DNA of 64,000 nt from the NCBI RefSeq assembly GCF_000758725.1, contig NZ_CP009428.1:1860001-1924000 (forward strand). The letters run 5' to 3'. Each line of letters starts with the position of its first letter. Position 1 is the first letter of the stretch. The DNA is from Paenibacillus odorifer. Lineage in GTDB: Bacteria; Bacillota; Bacilli; Paenibacillales; Paenibacillaceae. Under the pieces are notes generated by a model. The model saw nothing but the letters and a program-made list of their open reading frames with translations, did not search any database and was not told the DNA's origin. Positions 27,730 to 36,889 of this stretch are shown here, in pieces. Made by a program: the position numbers and the translations under genes.

Positions 27730-27775
27730 ACGAAGGAGTAAGACATTATGAATTAACTACTGGAGGTTTACACAT

Positions 27776-28939
27776 ATGCGTAAATTTGAATTTTATAATC
27801 CTACCAAGCTGATTTTTGGACAGGGTACCCTTGAAGCCTTGAAGACGGAGGTTCCTAAGTACGGTAAAAATGTGCTTTTGATGTACGGTGGCGGCAGTAT
27901 CAAGCGTAGCGGTTTGTACGATAAAGTAGTTGCTGAGCTGAGTTCAATAGGCGCTACAGTGACTGAACTCTCTGGAGTAGAACCCAATCCACGTCTTTCC
28001 ACAGTACATAAAGGCGTAGAGCTGTGCCGGGAGCATAATATTGACCTTGTTCTCGCAGTAGGGGGCGGAAGCGTATTGGACTGCGCAAAAGCTGTTGCTG
28101 TTGGAGCGAAATATGATGGTGATATGTGGGACTTTGTAGAGCGTAAAGCAGCGGCCCAAGACGCGCTTCCACTGGGCACAGTGCTGACAATGGCTGCTAC
28201 GGGATCTGAAATGAATAACGGCTCCGTAATCACAAACGAGGTTACTAAGGAAAAAATGGGCTGGGGCAGCGTGCATGCCTACCCGGCATTTTCGATTCTT
28301 GATCCAGAGAACACTTTTTCTCTGCCACGTGATCAGACCGTTTATGGCATGGTGGATATCATGTCACATGTTCTGGAGCACTATTTCCATACAGACGGCA
28401 ATACACCGGTACAAGACGGTTTCTGTGAAACTTTGCTGCGCACTGTAATTGAAACCGCGCCGAAGCTTATCGAAGATCTGAATAACTACGAGCTGCGTGA
28501 GACCATCATGTACTGCGGTACGATGGCGCTTAACGGAATGGTCAGCATGGGTTTTGCCGGAGATTGGGCGACTCATAATATCGAGCATGCAGTATCGGCT
28601 GTATACGATATTCCGCATGGCGGAGGTTTGGCGATTTTGTTCCCGCAATGGATGAAATATAACCTCAGCACAAACCCTGCACGTTTCCGCAAGCTTGCGG
28701 TAAATGTGTTCGGAGTTGATCCTGCTGGCAAGACTGATGAAGAAATCGGGTTGGAGGGTATCGAGGCTCTGCGTAATTTCTGGGATTCCATCGGTGCTCC
28801 GAAGACACTTGGTGATTATGATATTGATGACAGCGAGATCGGCAGTATGGCTGACAAGGCTGTTCGTTTCGGAGCGTTTGGTAATTTCCGCAAGCTTGAG
28901 CGTGAAGATGTAGTTGAGATTTATAAAATGGCTTTGTAA
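27776..28939 (+). CDS. Iron-containing alcohol dehydrogenase (butanol dehydrogenase-like, YugJ/YugK type)
   Basis: A 387-residue group III alcohol dehydrogenase that reduces aldehydes such as butyraldehyde with NAD(P)H. The nucleotide-binding [13 protein letters not shown] and the metal-binding histidines in [11 protein letters not shown] and YDIPHGGG are present. Length and order match BdhA/YugJ. CTGGAGG stands before the ATG. The gene is alone, between its own promoter and terminator. The leader also contains a two-codon frame (ATG AAT TAA at 27748). Confidence 0.92.
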   Translation: MRKFEFYNPTKLIFGQGTLEALKTEVPKYGKNVLLMYGGGSIKRSGLYDKVVAELSSIGATVTELSGVEPNPRLSTVHKGVELCREHNIDLVLAVGGGSVLDCAKAVAVGAKYDGDMWDFVERKAAAQDALPLGTVLTMAATGSEMNNGSVITNEVTKEKMGWGSVHAYPAFSILDPENTFSLPRDQTVYGMVDIMSHVLEHYFHTDGNTPVQDGFCETLLRTVIETAPKLIEDLNNYELRETIMYCGTMALNGMVSMGFAGDWATHNIEHAVSAVYDIPHGGGLAILFPQWMKYNLSTNPARFRKLAVNVFGVDPAGKTDEEIGLEGIEALRNFWDSIGAPKTLGDYDIDDSEIGSMADKAVRFGAFGNFRKLEREDVVEIYKMAL

Positions 28940-29001
28940 GTAACTCTTCTACGGAAAGAGACCATTTGTCTTTATTCAAGAAGCCGCAATAGAATGTCAA
29001 A

Positions 29002-29038
29002 GAAGCGGATCCTCCGTTAATGGAGGATCCGCTTTTTT
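29002..29038 (+). terminator. Terminator of the alcohol dehydrogenase gene
   Basis: AAGCGGATCCTCC / GGAGGATCCGCTT, perfect 13-bp stem, loop GTTAAT, then a T-run. Confidence 0.93.
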
Positions 29039-29099
29039 GTGTTTATGGTCTAGTGTGACTTGCTCCTCTTGCACAACTTCACTCGCCCACGTCCCAAGT

Positions 29100-29265
29100 T
29101 CCGCTACCGCCGACTGCGCCTCCTATGCTTCTGACCGTAAACTCCGCTGCCGCTGCCCGCGCCTCCGCTGCCGCTGACCGCGCCTCTGCTGCCGCTGACC
29201 GCACCTCAATGCCGTTGACCGTACCTCACTGCCGTTGGCCGCACCTCATCAATCACTGTTCGCAC
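29100..29265. repeat. Decayed minisatellite of 20-22 bp units
   Basis: Units starting CTC at about 29120, 29142, 29163, 29184, 29205, 29225 and 29245 share a core CTGCCGCTGACCGC. Three consecutive units are exactly 21 bp (seven codons); later ones are 20 bp, which would break a reading frame. Read on the minus strand the 21-bp units give an Ala-rich stretch that ends in a stop, but there is no start codon. Best described as a degenerate tandem repeat, perhaps left from a coding repeat. Confidence 0.75.
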
Positions 29266-29302
29266 CCGTAATCTAATCCGTCGACCGTCCTCGGGAGTCT
29301 TA

Positions 29303-30548
29303 CGGACCCAGCTGACGTTATTTGCGAATTTTCAGCCTTTTGAGCAAGTTTTCGGACACCAGAGACACTATTGCTTCGAAATGGCCTTATATTTGCTGGT
29401 TTTCATGCGAATAGAGACTATGCGGTCCGATAGCATGCCAAATGTCGGATAAATCGGCGAATAGGGTCTGCGGAGTCCGATGGGCCGAGGCGCGTAAGCA
29501 GCATAGTATCTTCATACGCGCGAGAGTGTTACCTAACAAACTAGGGTATGTAAGATCCCCTCACGACTGATTCCTCTTCCAATATACGGCCTACCTTAGG
29601 ACCCAGCTGACGTTATTTGCGAATTTTCAGCCTTTTGAGCAAGTTTTCGGACACCAGAGACACTATTGCTTCGAAATAGCCTCATATTTGTTGTTTTTCA
29701 TGCCAATAGGGGCTATGCGGTCCGATAGCATGCCAAATGTCGGATAAATCGGCGAATAGGGTCTGCGGAGTCCGATGGGCCGAGGCGCGTAAGCAGTATA
29801 GTATCTTCATACGCGCGAGAGTGTTACCTAACAAACTAGGGTTTGTAAGATCCCCTCACGACTGATTCCTCTACCAATACACGCCCTACCCACGGACCCA
29901 GATGACGTTATTTGCGAATTTTCAGCCTTTTGAGCAAGTTTTCGGACACCAGAGACACTATTGCTTCGAAATGGCCTTATATTTGCTGGTTTTCATGCGA
30001 ATAGAGACTATGCGGTCCGATAGCATAACAAATGTCGGATAAATCGGCGAATAGGGTCTGCGGAGTCCGATGGGCCGAGGCGCGTAAGCAGTATAGTATC
30101 TTCATACGCGCGAGAGTGTTACCTAACAAACTAGGGTTTGTAAGATCCCCTCACGACTGATTCCTCTTCCAATATACGGCCTACCTTAGGACCCAGCTGA
30201 CGCTATATGCGAATTTTCAGCCTTTTGAGCAAGTTTTCGGACACCAGAGACACTATTGCTTCGAAATGGTCTTTTATTTGCTGGTTTTTATGCCAATAGA
30301 GACTATGCGGTCCGATAGCATAACAAATGTCGGAAAAATCGGCGAATAGGGTCTGCTGAGTCCGATAGGCCGAGGCGTAAGCAGCATAGCCTCTTCATAC
30401 GCGCGAGAGTGTTACCTAACCAACTAGGGTTTGTATGATCCCCACACGACTGATTCCTCTACCAATACACGCCTACCCTACGGACCTAGCTGACGTTATC
30501 TGCGAATTTCCAGCGTTTTGAGCAAGTTTTCGGACACCAGAGACACTA
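29303..30548 (+). repeat. Tandem array: four full 295-bp units plus a 68-bp fragment
   Basis: Each unit has a 177-bp core (29303-29479, 29598-29774, 29893-30069, 30188-30364) and a 118-bp linker (116 bp after core 4 because of a 2-bp deletion), then a partial fifth core from 30481 to 30548. Units are nearly identical, with scattered substitutions. Every core starts CGGAC or AGGAC, has a second CGGAC 50 bp in, and ends with two inverted boxes (GTCCG) 50 bp apart, so it is nearly symmetric. The linker has a GCGCGT / ACGCGC inverted repeat. No protein frame of note runs through the array. A diverged single copy lies at 56083-56259. Confidence 0.95.
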
Positions 30549-30710
30549 CAAATTTTGCTGTTTAGATTAAGTAACTTTCCAACAAAAATCAGCGCCTCAG
30601 CAACTATTGGACGGCTTTGAGAACAACCCCATCGTATGTAATAAAACAGTGTCAATGTGCGCATGCTTATCCTCTGAATGGAACTTATTTGGGTGAATAT
30701 CCAAAGATTG
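30549..30710. other. Unassigned sequence after the repeat array
   Basis: About 160 bp between the truncated fifth repeat and the sigma-W-like promoter. I see no gene, hairpin or repeat here. Confidence 0.5.
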
Positions 30711-30737
30711 TGAAACCAAGGACCTACTTTGTACGTT
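30711..30737 (+). promoter_or_regulatory. Candidate ECF (sigma-W type) promoter of yuaF-floT
   Basis: TGAAAC at 30711-30716, a 17-bp spacer and CGTT at 30734-30737 resemble the sigma-W pattern TGAAAC-N16-CGTA. In B. subtilis the yuaF-floT operon is known to be sigma-W dependent, which supports the assignment; the one-base longer spacer and CGTT weaken it. Confidence 0.55.
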
Positions 30738-30781
30738 TAATGTAATATGACAGTCCTGATTGAAGACAGGAGGAAATAAAA

Positions 30782-31318
30782 ATGCAAACGCTGTATTTAG
30801 GCTGCTTGGCGCTAGGCGTCATATTTGCCATAGTCAGCGTCCTGGTGGGCGATGTGATCGGAGATGCCTTGCATGGGGCCTTTGATTTCGTATCTGTAGA
30901 TTTTCTGAATCCCACCGTGCTGGCAGGAGGAATAACCGTGTTCGGCGGAGCGGGCATTCTTCTAACCCGGTACAGCGCTCTGGAGGCTGGGGCGATCATT
31001 GCTTTGTCTTTGTTAGCCGCCGCTTTTTTGGGAGTACTTATGTATCTAGGGGTGGTTAAGCCCATGGAAAAAAGCGAAATGTCCAATGGTTTCTCAATGA
31101 GTGATCTGCCTGGTAAGATCGGGGAAATCACAATTCCTGTTCCCGCCACTGGTTATGGTGAGATTATGGTAAAGTTTGGCGCCGGCAATAGCCTGCATAC
31201 GGCAGCAAGCTTTGATCATGAGCTGCTTCCGGCAGGGATTAAAGTTGTTGTAGTGGAGGTTAGAGAAGGCGTTGCATTGGTGTCAGAATTCGAAAAGAGA
31301 AGAGGAGTGGATCTTTAA
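30782..31318 (+). CDS. yuaF: NfeD-like membrane protein, flotillin partner
   Basis: A 178-residue membrane protein of the NfeD/YuaF type. Three hydrophobic segments fill residues 1-100; the C-terminal ~75 residues form the small beta-barrel (OB-fold) domain (GKIGEITIPVPATGYGEIMV). YuaF proteins are found with flotillins and affect membrane fluidity under envelope stress. AGGAGG precedes the ATG. The stop codon overlaps the floT start by one base, showing translational coupling. Confidence 0.87.
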   Translation: MQTLYLGCLALGVIFAIVSVLVGDVIGDALHGAFDFVSVDFLNPTVLAGGITVFGGAGILLTRYSALEAGAIIALSLLAAAFLGVLMYLGVVKPMEKSEMSNGFSMSDLPGKIGEITIPVPATGYGEIMVKFGAGNSLHTAASFDHELLPAGIKVVVVEVREGVALVSEFEKRRGVDL

Positions 31319-32901
31319 TGTTCGGTATTCCTGAGTATTTGTTAGTCCCTGCTGTTGTCGTTGCTGTTTTGTTTGTGCTAGGTATCGCATTCTGGGCACG
31401 TTACAAAACGGTTGGACCCGATGAAGGGATGATCGTAACGGGGTCGTTCTTAGGGAAAAATCATATTTCAGACGATGGTTCTGGTCGTAAAATAAAGATT
31501 GTACGCGGGGGCGGTGCCTTTATACTCCCAGTCTTTCAGAAGGCTGAATTTATGTCGCTTCTTTCTCATAAACTCGATGTGACGACCCCGGAAGTATACA
31601 CCGAACAAGGGGTTCCGGTTATTGCCGACGGCGTAGCGATCATTAAAGTGGGTAGCTCAACGGAAGATGTGGCGACAGCTGCTGAGCAATTTATGGGCAA
31701 ACCGATTGAAGCACTGAAGAGCGAAGCACAAGAAGTTCTTGAAGGTCATCTGCGGGCCATTCTCGGTTCGATGACCGTTGAGGAAGTATATCGTAACCGT
31801 GACCGCTTTGCGCAAGAGGTTCAAGGCGTGGCGGCACGTGATCTTAAGAAAATGGGTCTGCAAATTGTTTCCTTTACCATCAAGGATGTGCGAGACAAAC
31901 ATGGATATCTAGAGGCACTGGGTAAACCGCGGATAGCTGCTGTGAAGCGGGATGCAGAGATCGCTGAAGCAGAAGCAGTGCGGGATGCGAGAATTCAAAA
32001 GGCAAACGCAGAAGAGCAAGGGCAAAAAGCTGAGCTGCTGCGGGATACGAATATTGCCGAAGCCTCTAAGGAAAACCAGCTTAAGGTGGCTGCGTTTAAA
32101 CGGGATCAGGATACAGCGAAAGCGGAAGCCGACCAGGCTTATCATATTCAAGAGGCACGTGCAAAGCAGACCGTTGTTGAAGAACAGATGAAGGTTGAGC
32201 TGGTACGTAAGGAACGTGAAATCGATTTGCAAGCCAAAGAAATTCAAGTTCGCGAGAAGCAGTATGATGCTGAAGTGAAGAAAAAAGCAGAAGCGGATCG
32301 TTATGCAGTAGAGCAAGCGGCGGAAGCCGATAAGGCGAAGAGAATGCGTGAGGCAGATGCCTTGCAATATAGTATTGAAACGCAAGCAAAAGCGACATCT
32401 GAGCAGAAGCGTCTTGAAGGTCAAGCGATGGCGGATGCAGAGCTGGCTAAAGGTACAGCGGATGCTGAGGTTATCCGGTTGCGCGGTCTAGCGGAAGCAG
32501 AAGCCAAAGAGAAACTGGCGGAAGCTTTCCAGAAATTCGGCGAAGCGGCGGTGCTCGACATCATCGTCAAAATGCTGCCTGATTTGGCTGGCCAAATTGC
32601 GAAGCCGCTGGCATCTATTGATAAACTTACCGTTGTAGATACCGGTAATGGGGAAGGTGCAGCCCGGGTCAGCAATTATGTGACTCAGCTAATGTCCACC
32701 GCTCCAGAGATGCTGAAGAGCGTCTCAGGGATTGATGTAGAGGCACTGATCAAGGGGCTGACTACTAAAGCTTCCGGAAGCAAAGGAGCATCAGTTACAC
32801 CAACCGCACCAGTTGCCCCTGCAACTTATATTCAGCCATCAGTAACATCCAGTGCAGCCAGCGAGACTTTAACTTCTCTGCCTGAACAAAAGGAAAAATA
32901 G
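31318..32901 (+). CDS. floT: Flotillin-like membrane scaffold protein
   Basis: A 527-residue flotillin. One N-terminal hydrophobic hairpin (residues ~5-25), an SPFH/band-7 domain (about 30-200; GGGAFILPVFQKAEFMSL), a long Glu/Ala-rich coiled coil (about 205-400; repeated AEAD/AKAE segments) and a Gly/Ser/Thr-Pro tail. Flotillins organise functional membrane microdomains and protect the envelope; FloT (YuaG) of B. subtilis is 509 residues. Its coupling with yuaF and the upstream sigma-W-like promoter agree with a stress-response operon. Confidence 0.95.
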   Translation: MFGIPEYLLVPAVVVAVLFVLGIAFWARYKTVGPDEGMIVTGSFLGKNHISDDGSGRKIKIVRGGGAFILPVFQKAEFMSLLSHKLDVTTPEVYTEQGVPVIADGVAIIKVGSSTEDVATAAEQFMGKPIEALKSEAQEVLEGHLRAILGSMTVEEVYRNRDRFAQEVQGVAARDLKKMGLQIVSFTIKDVRDKHGYLEALGKPRIAAVKRDAEIAEAEAVRDARIQKANAEEQGQKAELLRDTNIAEASKENQLKVAAFKRDQDTAKAEADQAYHIQEARAKQTVVEEQMKVELVRKEREIDLQAKEIQVREKQYDAEVKKKAEADRYAVEQAAEADKAKRMREADALQYSIETQAKATSEQKRLEGQAMADAELAKGTADAEVIRLRGLAEAEAKEKLAEAFQKFGEAAVLDIIVKMLPDLAGQIAKPLASIDKLTVVDTGNGEGAARVSNYVTQLMSTAPEMLKSVSGIDVEALIKGLTTKASGSKGASVTPTAPVAPATYIQPSVTSSAASETLTSLPEQKEK

Positions 32902-32929
32902 TTTAATGCAAATTATATTGATTTAATTT

Positions 32930-32980
32930 ACTTAAGGTATGACTGGCAAAGCTGCTGGTCATACCTTAATCTTTATGTTT
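32930..32980 (+). terminator. Terminator of yuaF-floT
   Basis: AAGGTATGACTGG / CTGGTCATACCTT hairpin followed by a T-rich tail that is not a pure T-run. Confidence 0.65.
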
Positions 32981-33301
32981 TGATCTAAATCAGACAACAT
33001 GATAAAAAGCTCCTGCGTTTACAGGTGATTTTTGATGAAGCTTATAGCTTATCGAAATACCATGGGAATTATTGTATAAATGGACATCGTCGCTTTCACT
33101 GGTGTTTAAAGATTTTTTCAGGTAAAATAAAAGCCTTTAAGGCTGTTCACTCTGATCTACTAGCTTAGTAAGGACACAGAGTGTTCTTCTAATATGCAAT
33201 TCTTGGTGTTATGATGGTAGCAAAGCTTGTATTTATCGTACGATTTCTTATTGCGAATGCTGCTGGAAGTTAGGTGTTTAGAAATAAAAGAGGTGTCAAA
33301 A
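32981..33301. other. Upstream region of glcT
   Basis: No gene. A short inverted repeat CACTCTG / CAGAGTG (about 33149-33183) with TACTA/TAGTA inside its loop lies ~120 bp before the glcT start; it lacks a T-run and may be a leader hairpin. No confident promoter. Confidence 0.4.
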
Positions 33302-34180
33302 ATGAGTAGCATAACAGTGGCGAAGGTGTTAAATAACAACGTTATCATTGCCCAGCATCCTCAATATTCTGAGGTTGTAGTTATCGGTAAAGGGATAGGG
33401 TTTAACCGCAAGCTGCGTGATCAGATTAATCTATCCTCCGTGGAGAAGATGTTTATTCTTCGTAGCCAGGAGGAGCAGGAACAATATAAACAGCTTCTTC
33501 CCCAAGTGGATGAGAAGTTGATTGAGGTCGTTCAAGAAATAGTATTACATATTATGCATTGTAACCGTCAGCCGCTTAATGAGCATATTCACATTGCACT
33601 TACCGACCATATTTCTTTTGCTATCCGTCGTTTTGAACAAGATATCCCAATTCATAATCCATTTTTGTATGAAACTAAGGAGATTTATCCTGAGGAATAT
33701 AAGATGGCAGAATATGCGATTGGACGGATCAATGAGGCTATGGGCGTGGAATTGCCGGTGGATGAGATAGGTTTTGTGGCTCTTCATATTGTCAGCGCAC
33801 TTAGTAATAGGCAAATTTCCGAGGTTAGACAACATTCTCTCTTGATTGGAGAGCTGGTTGGGTTAGTCGAGAATTATCTGGACTATCGAATCCCACGGGA
33901 TTCACTTGATTACTCAAGACTGGTAACCCATCTGCGATTTGTTCTAGAAAGATTACGCCGTGGAGAGGCGGTACAAGAGACCTCAACCCTGGATGGACTC
34001 ATGAAACGGGAGTATCCTGAGATGTATTCGTTGGCTTGGAAATTAACAAAAATTATCGAACAGCGTGTGCGAATTCCCGTGTATCAAGCTGAGGTAAGTT
34101 ATTTGACGATTCACCTGCAGCGTATTGCCCAGAAAAAAGTGGACGAACAAGATATGGACAAGAATGGTGAAGCTCCTTAA
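33302..34180 (+). CDS. glcT: Transcriptional antiterminator of the glucose PTS operon
   Basis: A 292-residue BglG/SacY-family protein. Residues 1-55 are the RNA-binding CAT domain (ITVAKVLNNNVIIAQ), followed by two PTS-regulation domains whose phosphorylatable histidines lie in LTDHISFAIRR / ALHIVSAL (PRD1) and VTHLRF / TIHLQRI (PRD2). The ATG at 33302 with AGAGGTG upstream starts the CAT domain exactly; the frame extends 25 codons further up without a domain. It sits directly ahead of the RAT-terminator and ptsG, as in Bacillus, so unphosphorylated protein should allow read-through into ptsGHI when glucose is available. Confidence 0.95.
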   Translation: MSSITVAKVLNNNVIIAQHPQYSEVVVIGKGIGFNRKLRDQINLSSVEKMFILRSQEEQEQYKQLLPQVDEKLIEVVQEIVLHIMHCNRQPLNEHIHIALTDHISFAIRRFEQDIPIHNPFLYETKEIYPEEYKMAEYAIGRINEAMGVELPVDEIGFVALHIVSALSNRQISEVRQHSLLIGELVGLVENYLDYRIPRDSLDYSRLVTHLRFVLERLRRGEAVQETSTLDGLMKREYPEMYSLAWKLTKIIEQRVRIPVYQAEVSYLTIHLQRIAQKKVDEQDMDKNGEAP

Positions 34181-34221
34181 AGTGCAAAAGTTGTAACAAA
34201 TCATGGTTTCAAAAAAAACGC

Positions 34222-34250
34222 TTGCTACTTAAAAAAAACGATGCTACAAT
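34222..34250 (+). promoter_or_regulatory. Sigma-A promoter of ptsGHI
   Basis: TTGCTA at 34222-34227, 17-bp spacer, TACAAT at 34245-34250. It lies about 30 bp upstream of the RAT sequence, so transcripts carry the full antiterminator target. Confidence 0.75.
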
Positions 34251-34281
34251 GTTCACTGTCATCAACAAAACAGAATATCGA

Positions 34282-34405
34282 GCGTGTAACTGATTCGATC
34301 AGGCATGAGTGAATTACAGTATTTTGGTTGTTAACCCCCTTCTTGGGGCAATCTAACGATAGCGTTAGATTACAACTTCTATACTGTGTTGCTCATGCCT
34401 TTTTT
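34282..34405 (+). promoter_or_regulatory. GlcT-binding RAT sequence overlapping a conditional terminator
   Basis: The segment 34282-34312 closely matches the Bacillus ptsG ribonucleic antiterminator (core ACTGATTCGATCAGGCATGA). Its 3' half, AGGCATGAG (34301-34309), also pairs with CTCATGCCT (34392-34400), and ACAGTAT with ATACTGT, forming a terminator that ends in six T. Binding of GlcT to the RAT and formation of the terminator are mutually exclusive. The terminator loop is 58 nt long and carries two further hairpins: CCCC/GGGG (about 34336-34348) and a perfect 9-bp stem at 34350-34371. Confidence 0.9.
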
Positions 34406-34445
34406 GGCATCTGTTTTAGTGAAATTAATGAAAGGAGTAACCTAA

Positions 34446-36515
34446 ATGTTTAAAAAGTTGTTTGGTGTTTTACAAAGAGTTGGTAAAGCTCTGATGCTTC
34501 CAGTAGCTATTCTGCCTGCGGCAGGTTTGCTTCTTGGAATAGGAAACATGCTGGTAAACCCAGACTTCCTGCAATATGTTCCAGCACTGGAGAACCATGT
34601 TGTTCAGGCTGTTGCCAACGTATTGATGAATTCAGGACAAATTGTATTTGATAATCTAGCCTTACTCTTCGCGGTGGGGGTTGCGATAGGTTTAGCCGGG
34701 GGTGAAGGTGTTGCGGGTCTAGCTGCCATTATCGGTTTCCTCGTAATGAACATTACGATGGGTACAGTTATTGGTGTTAATGATTACGTTCTAAGCCAAG
34801 GCGACTTCTCGTATGCCAGCGTATTAGGGATTCCAACACTGCAAACAGGGGTGTTTGGAGGTATACTCGTCGGTATATTGGCTTCGGCCATGTACAAGCG
34901 ATTCTTCAAAATTGAGCTTCCTTCTTACCTAGGTTTCTTCGCAGGTAAACGTTTCGTACCGATTATGACGGCGGTAACAGCTCTAATCTTGGGCTTGTTA
35001 CTGACAATAGTATGGCCACCTATTCAACATGGTCTGAACTATGTGTCACAAAGTATGATTGATACGAACAAAACGCTTGCAGCGTTTATCTTCGGAACGA
35101 TCGAACGTTCGCTCATTCCTTTTGGACTGCATCACATTTTCTACTCTCCATTCTGGTATGAATTTGGTACCTACGTTGATAAAGCTGGAGAATTGGTACG
35201 TGGTGACCAACGGATCTTCATGCAGCAGCTTCGCGATGGAGTAGACTTCACAGCAGGGACATTTACTACGGGTAAATATCCATTCATGATGTTTGGTCTT
35301 CCAGCAGCGGCTTTGGCTATCTATCATGAAGCTAAACCACAGAATAAAAAGATCGTCGGAAGTTTGATGATTTCCGCGGCATTGACATCGTTCTTGACAG
35401 GGATTACTGAGCCGCTCGAATTCTCGTTCCTATTCGTGGCTCCATTGCTGTTCGCTGTACATGCTGTGTTTGCAGGTCTGTCCTTTATGACTATGCATAT
35501 TCTTGATGTTAAAATCGGGATGACATTCTCGGGTGGTTTTATCGATTTTGTGCTCTTCGGTATTATCCCGAACCGTACAGCTTGGTGGCTGGTTATTCCG
35601 GTAGGTCTGGCCCTTGCCTTAATTTATTACTTCGGCTTCCGGTTTGTAATTCGGAAATTCAATCTTATGACACCGGGTCGTGAAGAAGATACGAATGAAG
35701 AAGAAGAAGTGAATACGGAGTCTGTCTCCAGAGCCGGTGATGATCTACCGCGGAACATTTTGTCCGCTCTAGGTGGTAAAGAAAACATCACTCATCTAGA
35801 TGCTTGTATTACCCGCCTTCGTGTTGAAGTTAAAGATAAGGCAGGCGTAGACAAGAACCGTCTTAAGAAACTTGGTGCATCAGGTGTGCTGGAAGTGGGT
35901 AATAACGTTCAAGCGATTTTTGGCACACGTTCAGATACGATTAAATCGCAGATTCAAGATGTGATTAACGGAAAGACACCTGCGGCTTCAGCAGCTCCAG
36001 TAGTGGTTACTCCAGAGCCAGAAGAAGAACAACAGGCAGGTGAAGCTGGTGAAGCGATTATCAAGGAAGATATCGTATCTCCAGTAAACGGTGAATTGTT
36101 GGATATCACAGAGGTGCCAGATCCAGTATTCTCCCAAAAAATGACGGGCGATGGCTTCGCGTTCCTATCCGAAGATGGGAAGATTGCTTCACCGGTTTAC
36201 GGTAAGGTATTTAACGTGTTCCCGAGCAAACATGCCATCGGTATTATGTCTGACGGAGGCAAGGAAGTGCTCGTTCATATTGGGGTTAATACGGTTAAGC
36301 TTAAAGGTCAAGGCTTCACGGTATTAGTTGAAGAAGGCGATCTTGTAGCGGCTGGGCAACCGATTATGGAAGTGGATTTAGAGTATGTAAAAGCACATGC
36401 ACCTTCTGTAATCTCACCTGTTATTTTCTCGAATTTACCAGAAGGCTCTTCTGTAACATTGAAGAAGCCGGGTAAGGTTTCTATAGGAGACCAAGACATC
36501 ATTACGATTCAGTAA
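34446..36515 (+). CDS. ptsG: PTS glucose transporter EIICBA
   Basis: A 689-residue three-domain permease that imports and phosphorylates glucose. EIIC (about 1-415) is polytopic and opens with [20 protein letters not shown]; the sugar-binding ITEPLEF motif is present. EIIB (about 435-515) has the phospho-cysteine Cys454 in [15 protein letters not shown] (about 540-689) has His596 (SKHAIGI) and the phospho-acceptor His611 (VLVHIGV). An acidic linker ([10 protein letters not shown]) joins EIIC and EIIB. AAAGGAG precedes the ATG. It is followed by ptsH and ptsI as in B. subtilis. Confidence 0.97.
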   Translation: MFKKLFGVLQRVGKALMLPVAILPAAGLLLGIGNMLVNPDFLQYVPALENHVVQAVANVLMNSGQIVFDNLALLFAVGVAIGLAGGEGVAGLAAIIGFLVMNITMGTVIGVNDYVLSQGDFSYASVLGIPTLQTGVFGGILVGILASAMYKRFFKIELPSYLGFFAGKRFVPIMTAVTALILGLLLTIVWPPIQHGLNYVSQSMIDTNKTLAAFIFGTIERSLIPFGLHHIFYSPFWYEFGTYVDKAGELVRGDQRIFMQQLRDGVDFTAGTFTTGKYPFMMFGLPAAALAIYHEAKPQNKKIVGSLMISAALTSFLTGITEPLEFSFLFVAPLLFAVHAVFAGLSFMTMHILDVKIGMTFSGGFIDFVLFGIIPNRTAWWLVIPVGLALALIYYFGFRFVIRKFNLMTPGREEDTNEEEEVNTESVSRAGDDLPRNILSALGGKENITHLDACITRLRVEVKDKAGVDKNRLKKLGASGVLEVGNNVQAIFGTRSDTIKSQIQDVINGKTPAASAAPVVVTPEPEEEQQAGEAGEAIIKEDIVSPVNGELLDITEVPDPVFSQKMTGDGFAFLSEDGKIASPVYGKVFNVFPSKHAIGIMSDGGKEVLVHIGVNTVKLKGQGFTVLVEEGDLVAAGQPIMEVDLEYVKAHAPSVISPVIFSNLPEGSSVTLKKPGKVSIGDQDIITIQ

Positions 36516-36613
36516 AAGTGCAAGGGCCGATGCTTCCTTGTTCATACAAGGAAGCGAAGCTTTCACTATAAATTTAAAATACTCTAATAACAGAAAGCGA
36601 GTTGGATAATATT

Positions 36614-36889
36614 ATGCAAAAAACATTCAGAATTGTCGATGAAGATGGAATTCACGCACGTCCAGCAACTGCCTTGGTAAATACAGCAACAAAATTCAAA
36701 GGTACAGAAGCATTTGCAGAAGCTAAAGGTAAAAAAGTAACTTTGAAATCCATTCTTGGCGTATTGTCATTGGGTCTTGAGGCTGGAGATACTTTGTCTT
36801 TGATTACTGAAGGAAGCGAAGAAGCAGAAGCTTTGAACGCTCTTCAAGAAGTAATGATTAAAGAAGGGCTAGGGGAAATCCATGAATAA
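36614..36889 (+). CDS. ptsH: Phosphocarrier protein HPr
   Basis: A 91-residue HPr. The phospho-His is His14 in [10 protein letters not shown] (His15 in usual numbering) and the regulatory Ser46 is in [12 protein letters not shown], so HPr(Ser-P)/CcpA catabolite repression should operate; this agrees with the cre site upstream of the sugar locus. The ATG at 36614 is chosen over an upstream TTG because HPr proteins start at this point. Its last 8 bases overlap ptsI. Confidence 0.96.
   Translation: MQKTFRIVDEDGIHARPATALVNTATKFKGTEAFAEAKGKKVTLKSILGVLSLGLEAGDTLSLITEGSEEAEALNALQEVMIKEGLGEIHE

Noticed and set aside
29303..30548. CRISPR array
   Set aside because: Units are 295 bp and nearly identical throughout; there are no short repeats with unique spacers and no cas genes.
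30473..30664. 63-codon minus-strand frame at the end of the repeat array
   Set aside because: It lies partly in the repeat, has no ribosome site and no recognisable product.
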